Origin: Microcaldota archaeon
Lineage (GTDB): Archaea > Micrarchaeota > Micrarchaeia > Micrarchaeales > Micrarchaeaceae
NCBI GenBank assembly: GCA_021810685.1
Contig: JAJZII010000031.1
Span: forward strand, 1 to 5,912
Direction of reading: 5' to 3'
Length of the DNA: 5,912 nucleotides
Shown here one piece after another: positions 1-4,006 of the stretch; within the stretch, counting starts at the first letter, position 1, and each line of letters begins with the position of its first letter. Made by a program: the position numbers and the translations under genes. The notes beneath the pieces are model-generated. The model searched no databases and was not told the DNA's origin. It saw only the letters and a program-made list of their open reading frames with translations.

Positions 1-157
1 CTATAGCCCTCGCCATGTTGTACCCTATGCCCTTGATCTGCATCAGCGCGTTGACAATGCTGTAATTGCCGCGGATGTCCCTTCCGGCCATTCTAATGAT
101 GCCGAGATCGTCGGCCTTTTCCTTTTGTTCTTTCTGTTGTCGCTTATCTTCAGCCAT
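1..157 (-). CDS. rps13: 30S ribosomal protein S13 (uS13), N-terminal part, cut by window edge
   Basis: The first 52 residues of the small-subunit head protein uS13 are visible; the rest lies off the left edge. After a charged N-terminal tail (residues 1-16, rich in K, Q and E) comes IIRMAGRDIRG (20-30), then a helix and the KGIG turn (42-45) followed by MARAI. This matches the start of archaeal S13, which contacts 16S rRNA in the head and reaches toward the 50S subunit and P-site tRNA. The start is ATG at 157-155, with GGTG six bases upstream (167-164) as a Shine-Dalgarno match. It begins 12 bases after the tRNA-Ser gene on the same strand, so co-transcription is likely. An in-frame ATG at 193 falls inside the tRNA T-loop intron and is not credible. 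The family call is by recognition of the conserved N-terminus. Confidence 0.9.
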   Translation of the reverse strand, partial: MAEDKRQQKEQKEKADDLGIIRMAGRDIRGNYSIVNALMQIKGIGYNMARAI

Positions 158-183
158 ATTAAACACCAACGCCAGGGTTGGGA

Positions 184-199
184 TATTCAGCATGTTGCT
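184..199 (-). other. tRNA intron 2, T-loop, position 59/60 (16 nt)
   Basis: The intron is AGCAACATGCTGAATA, read on the minus strand. It lies inside the T-loop and makes a strict 3-4-3 bulge-helix-bulge: exon helix TTGGG/CCCAA, 3' bulge TAT, central four-pair helix TTCA/TGAA, 5' bulge AAA, and an intron stem GCA/TGC closed by ACA. Cleavage after the second base of each bulge restores the standard seven-base T-loop TTCAAAT. Without removal the T-loop would be 23 bases and could not pair normally with the D-loop. Such non-canonical introns are known in Thermoproteales and ARMAN-type archaea, whose splicing endonucleases have broad specificity. Confidence 0.85.
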
Positions 200-232
200 T
201 TTGAACCCAAAAGACTCAAAGAGTCATGCGCT

Positions 233-245
233 AACGGGCACTTGT
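233..245 (-). other. tRNA intron 1, anticodon loop, canonical position 37/38 (13 nt)
   Basis: The intron is ACAAGTGCCCGTT, read on the minus strand. The precursor folds as a relaxed bulge-helix-bulge. The exon helix is TGCGC/GCGCA, the 3' bulge TTA, the central helix CTGG/CCCG (one T/C mismatch), the 5' bulge AAA, and a six-base terminal loop. Cutting after the second base of each bulge gives the seven-base loop CTGGAAA with anticodon GGA. Position 37/38 is the usual archaeal intron site. The intron itself has no stable helix, so this is a minimal bulge-helix-loop form. Confidence 0.82.
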
Positions 246-308
246 TTCCAGGCGCACGCGTTACCGGATTCTGCCACCCTGGCAGGTACTACACATTGTA
301 ACCTTTGG

Positions 309-324
309 CTTATTAAAATTTGCC
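309..324 (-). promoter_or_regulatory. Promoter (BRE + TATA) of tRNA-Ser / rps13
   Basis: On the minus strand, GGCAAA followed by TTTTAATA (TATA at 318-311) sits about 32 bases before the mature tRNA 5' end. That predicts a start site near 290 and a short 5' leader for RNase P or another nuclease to remove. No separate TATA box is evident between the tRNA and rps13, so this promoter probably serves both. Confidence 0.55.
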
Positions 325-494
325 ATAGGCAGCAGAAACAAGTATAGATATGGATAAGAGCATATATAAAAGTTGCTCCTACGCGTTCGGAGACAAAGAT
401 GCCGCCGTGAAGACGCGACGCACACGTCGGTGGTGCCGTCATCAGCAGTGGAGTGAGCGTTTTCCAATTGTGGGGAATTCTTCAAATGATGTTT

Positions 495-517
495 ACAATT
501 TGCAATTGTTTATAAAT
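495..517 (+). promoter_or_regulatory. Promoter of the HAD hydrolase with adjoining palindrome
   Basis: A TATA box TTTATAAAT (509-517) lies about 35 bases before ATG 548, predicting a start site near 538-541 and a very short leader. GGTGG at 539-543 can act as a ribosome binding site. Abutting the TATA box on its upstream side, in the BRE position, is a perfect 15-bp palindrome ACAATT-TGC-AATTGT (495-509), a plausible operator. The promoter lies inside the longest reading frame, which supports starting the gene at 548 rather than 350. Confidence 0.6.
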
Positions 518-547
518 CATGAAATGCGGAGCTTTATTGGTGGCACG

Positions 548-1411
548 ATGGAGAGGTTCGCAGAAAAGAAGTCAGCGGTCATTGGCGTAGGAGAGATGCG
601 TACGGCCGTGTGCTACGCTGGGCGCGGCACACTGGCGCTTTTCGATGTTGATGGAACCCTCAGGGAACAGGACAGGCGCATGGGCGCAGAGATGGCGAGA
701 GACTTCATCGCGTTGGCGAGCTCGCTCGAGGATGGCAGGATAGGGATCGTGAGCGGGGCCAGCGTGCGAAGCCTTAACACCAACTTTGTAATCCCGCTGG
801 TCGCGCAGATGAGGGAGGTCGGATTCTATCCCAACGTTTGGGCAGTGGTCAACGGAGGGAGCAGGGTCATGGCGGTGCGCGCCGGACGGCTTGTCCACGA
901 GTACGATGAGCCGTCGCTAAGCGGCTACGACAAGATGAAGATAATAGACGCGGTGCAGAAGAAGGGGATGATAGAGATGCTCGGAGGCGTTCTCAGGAAG
1001 ACGCCAAGGATATACGACCGCGGATCGCAGATGGCAATCGCACTTATACCGGATGCAACTTCCGAGGAACGGAGCGGCTTTGATCCGGACGGGACTTATC
1101 GCGACACGTGGATCGCGGATCTCACGAACCTGGTACCCAAGACGCTGATCGTGGAGAGGAGCGGAAGAACGACCGTGACTGTGAGGAACAGCGTCGACAA
1201 ACTGTTCGCTGTAGAGGAACTTGCAAAAAGGAACGGGTGGGACCTCAGCCGTCTAGTTTACGTCGGAGACGAGATGCACAAGGGAGGCAATGACTACCCA
1301 ATGGTGCGCGGCGCGGAGAGATACGGCTACTCGTGCGTAGTGGTGTCTGGACCTGCAGAAACGGAAATCGCGATGTCGACACTCATGGAGCTGCGGAGGA
1401 AGGAGGCGTGA
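548..1411 (+). CDS. HAD-IIB family hydrolase, phosphomannomutase-like
   Basis: This 287-residue protein has the HAD catalytic set in order. Motif I is FDVDGT (residues 32-37; nucleophile D33, acid/base D35), motif II is the serine in IVSG (67-70), motif III is the lysine of VDK (K218), and motif IV is GDEMHKGGND (240-249). The sequence VYVGDEMHKGGNDYPM, the NGG at 102-104 and the Q-x-x-I-x-x-x-P-x-A-T-S-E-E-R segment (161-175) resemble eukaryotic-type phosphomannomutase, a cap-C2b HAD enzyme that interconverts mannose 6- and 1-phosphate. A phosphatase on a sugar phosphate is equally possible, so no symbol is given. ATG 548 is chosen because TATA (509-517) and GGTGG (539-543) precede it. The frame stays open back to 350, but that stretch is AT-rich and holds the promoter. 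Its last 29 bases overlap the convergent transporter gene. Confidence 0.85.
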   Translation: MERFAEKKSAVIGVGEMRTAVCYAGRGTLALFDVDGTLREQDRRMGAEMARDFIALASSLEDGRIGIVSGASVRSLNTNFVIPLVAQMREVGFYPNVWAVVNGGSRVMAVRAGRLVHEYDEPSLSGYDKMKIIDAVQKKGMIEMLGGVLRKTPRIYDRGSQMAIALIPDATSEERSGFDPDGTYRDTWIADLTNLVPKTLIVERSGRTTVTVRNSVDKLFAVEELAKRNGWDLSRLVYVGDEMHKGGNDYPMVRGAERYGYSCVVVSGPAETEIAMSTLMELRRKEA

Positions 1412-2681
1412 TGCCGGCATGCCGTTTCTCCGGATACGCCCGTGATCCGTACAGCGCGTAAAATACGTCCTCTAGGACCTCCGGCCGCCCCATGGCTATA
1501 ACGACAGTTGCATCGTTGCCTACGCCAAGCGCATCGCTTATGAAAGAGATCTCCTTCTCCGTGACGCACTGCGGAGGGTTCCTGCTGGTGAAGGCGAGGC
1601 AACCCTTGTCGGCAAATTGCTCTATCACAGTGTTTTCGTTGTCAATGCGGGCCGCAACCATGGCGAACGAACGCTGCGTGCCCGAGATGTGCGATAGCAC
1701 GGAGACGTGCTTGTTGTCAGTGAACGCACCGGTGACATCGAACAGCCGCACTGCGGCGTGCATGTGTTCCCGTCTCTTTATTCTCTCAGGTGCGGATGAC
1801 GAGTGCTTTCTCTGCAGGACTATGCCTGCGCTTAGCATGAGCGCGGCCACAATGTATATCGCCCTCATCGGAGTGCCGAGCGCGAGGTACGACAGCGGTA
1901 TCGTCATGAACGGCACTATCAGCATCGCGTTTCCGGCGAATATGGGCCCGAGGATCCTAAAGGCATAGTAATAGAGCGTCGTTCCCAGTGTGTACGTTAT
2001 TATCCCGAGGAACAGTATGGCGAACGTGACCGCGGGGGTGAAGTTCACTGACAGGCTCGTGCCGGTCCCTACGGCCAGTGCGGCGAAGAAGGCGAGCGAA
2101 ACAAAGTTGAATATGGCCACCGAGCTGAACGTGTCTGCGTTGTACATCTTCATGAACAGGTTTGCCAGGGTGACAACGAAGGCCGATGCGAGTATCAGCA
2201 CGAGAAACGGGGCCTCCAGCGAGTTTATCCCGGCAACCCCAGGACCCGCGGCCATCAGGTATATGCCTACGAAGCCCACTAGCAGAGCTGCGTACTGCGC
2301 CTTGCCGACCCTCTGCTTCAGTGCAAACGGGACCATGATGGCAGCCATTATGACCCAGCTGCGGTAAAGTATCGCGGCGATGCTCGGGTTTGTATTCGCG
2401 GCGCCTATGCCTAGGAGCATCTGGGATATCGCGTCGTTGAACAGGCCGACGAGGAGAACTATGGCGAGGGTATTCCTGTTGAGCACTATCTCCCGTATTC
2501 CGCGCAGCCCGTCCCGGGCAATGCCTATGATGAGCGACGCGGCAGAGCCCGTAAGGAATACGTAGAATAGGAGCTGCACCGTACCGATGTCCTTCCCCGC
2601 GTACGCGAGAGGTATCGGATACGCGGCAAGCTCGATCACTGCCGCGGACAGCGCGAGGAGCGCCTTGTGTCCCAGCTTCAT
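1383..2681 (-). CDS. EamA/DMT-superfamily transporter with extra C-terminal soluble domain
   Basis: This 432-residue membrane protein has ten hydrophobic helices at roughly 7-28, 33-54, 72-93, 100-121, 129-148, 157-178, 186-206, 217-240, 246-267 and 272-290, the 5+5 duplicated layout of EamA drug/metabolite transporters. The second half has the typical LGTTLYYYAFRILGP (232-246) and late VPF-PLSYLALG segments. Relatives export amino acids or metabolites; the substrate here is unknown. After a basic linker (291-306) comes a soluble tail of about 125 residues (307-432), which ordinary EamA proteins of about 290-300 residues lack. It has alternating strand/helix character and the motif SGTQRSFAMVAA (333-344), also seen in the neighbouring regulator. 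ATG 2681 is preferred over TTG 2711 because TATA (2720-2712) implies transcription starts near 2691, and GGGG lies just before the ATG. The gene is divergent from the Lrp-type gene. Confidence 0.87.
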   Translation of the reverse strand: MKLGHKALLALSAAVIELAAYPIPLAYAGKDIGTVQLLFYVFLTGSAASLIIGIARDGLRGIREIVLNRNTLAIVLLVGLFNDAISQMLLGIGAANTNPSIAAILYRSWVIMAAIMVPFALKQRVGKAQYAALLVGFVGIYLMAAGPGVAGINSLEAPFLVLILASAFVVTLANLFMKMYNADTFSSVAIFNFVSLAFFAALAVGTGTSLSVNFTPAVTFAILFLGIITYTLGTTLYYYAFRILGPIFAGNAMLIVPFMTIPLSYLALGTPMRAIYIVAALMLSAGIVLQRKHSSSAPERIKRREHMHAAVRLFDVTGAFTDNKHVSVLSHISGTQRSFAMVAARIDNENTVIEQFADKGCLAFTSRNPPQCVTEKEISFISDALGVGNDATVVIAMGRPEVLEDVFYALYGSRAYPEKRHAGITPPSSAAP

Positions 2682-2711
2682 ACCATTCCCCAGAAGACAT
2701 CGTGAAGCCAA

Positions 2712-2720
2712 CCTTATAAA
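2712..2720 (-). promoter_or_regulatory. TATA box of the EamA transporter gene
   Basis: On the minus strand TTTATAAGG (2720-2712) predicts a transcription start near 2691, ten bases before ATG 2681. GGGG at about 2690-2687 can serve as a weak ribosome binding site. The box lies immediately beside the inverted repeats shared with the divergent regulator promoter. Confidence 0.6.
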
Positions 2721-2723
2721 TCT

Positions 2724-2756
2724 TGCACAATGGCAAAAATTGTTTGTGCATTTTGC
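2724..2756. promoter_or_regulatory. Overlapping inverted repeats between divergent promoters (putative Lrp operator)
   Basis: Three overlapping inverted repeats lie between the two TATA boxes: TGCACAA (2724-2730) with TTGTGCA (2744-2750), ACAAT (2727-2731) with ATTGT (2739-2743), and GCAAAA (2733-2738) with TTTTGC (2751-2756). Lrp/AsnC proteins typically bind such imperfect AT-rich dyads near their own and divergent promoters. A factor here could affect the BRE/TATA of both genes. Binding by the adjacent regulator is an inference. Confidence 0.45.
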
Positions 2757-2764
2757 GAAAAATG

Positions 2765-2777
2765 TATATTTATATAA
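2765..2777 (+). promoter_or_regulatory. TATA box of the Lrp-type regulator gene (leaderless start)
   Basis: The A/T-rich TATA element TTTATATAA (2769-2777), preceded by TATA at 2765-2768 and an A-rich BRE-like stretch, is centred 25 bases before ATG 2798. Transcription should therefore start at or next to the ATG. No Shine-Dalgarno sequence is present, as expected for a leaderless message. Confidence 0.65.
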
Positions 2778-2797
2778 CTGAGTTGCGTCAGTGTATC

Positions 2798-3802
2798 ATG
2801 GAGTACTCCAAACGCGAAAAGCTCATCCTGAGGGAATTGAGCAACGATGCGCGGATCAGCGTGAGCAGACTTGCCGAGATCGCAGGTTGCTCGAGGCTCA
2901 CTGCGAAGAGGATTGTGGACGAACTTACGGGAGAGCTTGGGATACGCTTCGTGCTGGAGCTTGACGAGAACAGGCTAGGGGCTAGGGAGCGTCACCTAAT
3001 AGCGGTGTCATTCTCCAAGAGGCCGCCGGAGAAAGAATTGGCAGAATTCTTCGCCGGTGATGTCAACGCACAGGAAGCCTACCTTACGGAAGGCAACTTT
3101 GACCTAGTGGTTTACGCCACCGCAACCAGGCCTGAAGATTACATAATCTGGGAGACTAGGATAGCGACACACTTCTCGGATTACGGGGTCATGATAAGGC
3201 CATCGGAGTTCGTGCTGTCTCACTTCGGATACCTTCCGTTATCCAGCAAGCTGATACACAAGGTAGACAAGGAAAGCGGGATAGACGACAAGGACAAACT
3301 CATACTCGAGAGCCTGAATGAGGATTCTAGGATGAACCTGTCTGAGCTGTCGAGGAGGACGGGGATGAGCGGCAACGTGATACGATACAGGATCTTCATG
3401 CTGCAGAAGTCCGGCGTGATAAAGAGATTCACGATAGCAATGCAGAGACCGGAGGGACACGTGTCGCTCTTCTACATGATAAACTACAGGTTTACCAAGA
3501 CCACGACAAACGTAGCGTTCGCAAGCGCCAGGGAGTTTTACATGGGCATAGACGGCGACTTGCCGCTGATCAACACCTTCCAATTCATAGCCCCTGTCAG
3601 CGGCAGCTTCAGGTCGTTCGGCATGGTGTGCGCACCGGACGAGAAGAGCGCGATGGAGTACGCGGTAAAGAGGCACAAGGTGATATTCAGGAACGAGGAC
3701 GCGGAGATAAAGTACGCGGTTGTGAGGAAGGTGCTCAAGGGCCTCCTTCCGATACGCAATCTCGACATGAGGCAGAACTACAGGAAGATAGAGTGGGTGT
3801 AG
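2798..3802 (+). CDS. Single-chain duplicated Lrp/AsnC-family transcriptional regulator
   Basis: This 334-residue protein is about twice the 140-170 residues of a standard Lrp/AsnC. Residues 4-55 form an AsnC-type winged HTH (REKLILRELSNDARISVSRLA, then a recognition helix near 31-43). It is followed by a RAM-like alpha/beta ligand domain (65-145). The pattern repeats: a second HTH at 163-212 (DKDKLILESLNEDSRMNLSEL, recognition helix near 190-203) and a second RAM-like region (220-315). Lrp proteins bind DNA as dimers and sense amino acids through RAM domains, so this chain may be a built-in pseudo-dimer. The start at 2798 fits the TATA box 25 bases upstream; the frame extends to a TTG at 2723, but that stretch is the promoter and operator. 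It is divergent from the EamA transporter and is its most likely regulator. The ligand is unknown. Confidence 0.88.
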   Translation: MEYSKREKLILRELSNDARISVSRLAEIAGCSRLTAKRIVDELTGELGIRFVLELDENRLGARERHLIAVSFSKRPPEKELAEFFAGDVNAQEAYLTEGNFDLVVYATATRPEDYIIWETRIATHFSDYGVMIRPSEFVLSHFGYLPLSSKLIHKVDKESGIDDKDKLILESLNEDSRMNLSELSRRTGMSGNVIRYRIFMLQKSGVIKRFTIAMQRPEGHVSLFYMINYRFTKTTTNVAFASAREFYMGIDGDLPLINTFQFIAPVSGSFRSFGMVCAPDEKSAMEYAVKRHKVIFRNEDAEIKYAVVRKVLKGLLPIRNLDMRQNYRKIEWV

Positions 3803-3850
3803 CGCACGTTGGAATACCACGATTTCATGGGGCACGGGATACAAAATAAC

Positions 3851-3869
3851 AATTTATTTCAAATAAATT
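3851..3869. repeat. 19-bp perfect AT-only palindrome with central C
   Basis: The sequence AATTTATTTCAAATAAATT has nine-base arms around a single C. It lies 48 bases after the regulator stop codon and 17 bases before the TATA box of the next gene. It could be an operator for an Lrp-like dimer, or the AT-rich termination region of the regulator transcript, since TTTT follows at 3868-3871. Confidence 0.6.
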
Positions 3870-3885
3870 TTGATAAAAGGCGAGA

Positions 3886-3894
3886 TTTAAATAT
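3886..3894 (+). promoter_or_regulatory. TATA box of the 4007 gene
   Basis: TTTAAATAT, centred at 3890, predicts a transcription start near 3916 by the usual archaeal 25-27 base spacing. That leaves a leader of about 90 bases before ATG 4007, far longer than the leaders inferred for the other genes here. Confidence 0.55.
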
Positions 3895-3910
3895 CTTCGA
3901 GGGAGCATAC

Positions 3911-3978
3911 TTCCTTGTGTTAAGGAAACTAATGTTTTAACCCACCGACTCCTTATCCCACCCACTTTCCTTAACACA
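3911..3978 (+). promoter_or_regulatory. Structured 5' leader with competing stems (possible RNA regulatory element)
   Basis: A perfect 13-bp inverted repeat, TGTGTTAAGGAAA (3916-3928) with TTTCCTTAACACA (3966-3978), encloses 37 bases. The left arm also takes part in a local hairpin TTCCTT-GTGTT-AAGGAA (3911-3927), so the two folds exclude each other. A small AAAC-TAAT-GTTT hairpin (3926-3937) overlaps too. The left arm begins at the predicted transcription start. The loop carries ACTCCTTAT, partly complementary to a Shine-Dalgarno-type AAGGA. No known riboswitch class was recognised. A DNA operator or a tiny inverted-repeat element are alternatives. Confidence 0.45.
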
Positions 3979-4006
3979 CCATATTCAAAAACCAACCGGG
4001 ATCGCC

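Larger units (their letters stand above)
170..283 (-). tRNA. tRNA-Ser(GGA) with two introns (anticodon loop and T-loop)
   Basis: All class II tRNA parts can be paired. The acceptor stem is GCCAGGG (283-277) with CCCTGGC (177-171), followed by discriminator G73 at 170. The anticodon stem is TGCGC/GCGCA, the variable arm GACTC-TTT-GAGTC, and the T-stem TTGGG/CCCAA. Removing a 13-nt insertion (245-233) and a 16-nt insertion (199-184) leaves an 85-nt tRNA with anticodon loop CTGGAAA and T-loop TTCAAAT. Anticodon GGA (249-247), the long variable arm and G73 all indicate serine; Leu is disfavoured because its discriminator is normally A. The D-arm has GG in the loop and G10-C25 and C11-G24 pairs, but an A12/C23 mismatch. 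No CCA is encoded; it would be added after 3' processing. rps13 follows 12 bases downstream. Pairing was done by eye, and the perfect acceptor, T and variable stems make the call strong. Confidence 0.93.

Noticed and set aside
1..193. Extending rps13 to the in-frame ATG at 193
   Set aside because: The added 12 codons lie in the tRNA T-loop intron, T-stem and acceptor stem. ATG 157 has a GGTG six bases upstream and gives a typical S13 N-terminus.
170..283. Reading the tRNA as tRNA-Leu because of its long variable arm and Leu-like D-arm
   Set aside because: Base 73 is G and the spliced loop gives GGA, both serine features. No Leu anticodon with T33 can be placed in a seven-base loop.
425..445. 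TGATGA on the minus strand as the C box of a C/D guide RNA
   Set aside because: The base before it is C rather than a purine, and no D box (CTGA) follows at a suitable distance.
224..485. Minus-strand reading frames over the tRNA and upstream gap
   Set aside because: They run through the tRNA gene and promoter, have no ribosome binding site and show no protein-like composition.
350..547. N-terminal extension of the HAD protein to ATG 350
   Set aside because: The stretch is AT-rich toward its end, contains the TATA box and palindrome for the gene, and adds residues unlike any part of the HAD fold.
2681..2711. TTG at 2711 as the transporter start
   Set aside because: It lies upstream of the transcription start implied by the TATA box at 2720-2712 and adds a non-membrane prefix before MKLGHK.
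1492..2751. Other reading frames opposite or within the transporter gene
   Set aside because: The EamA frame has ten clear membrane helices. The others are Arg/Pro/His-rich shadows produced by its codon pattern.
2723..2797. TTG at 2723 as the regulator start
   Set aside because: The added 25 codons are the operator and TATA box, and ATG 2798 sits 25 bases from the TATA centre.
3239..3844. Minus-strand 201-codon frame opposite the regulator
   Set aside because: It is rich in His, Tyr, Val and Arg with no recognisable domain and mirrors the codons of a well-supported gene.
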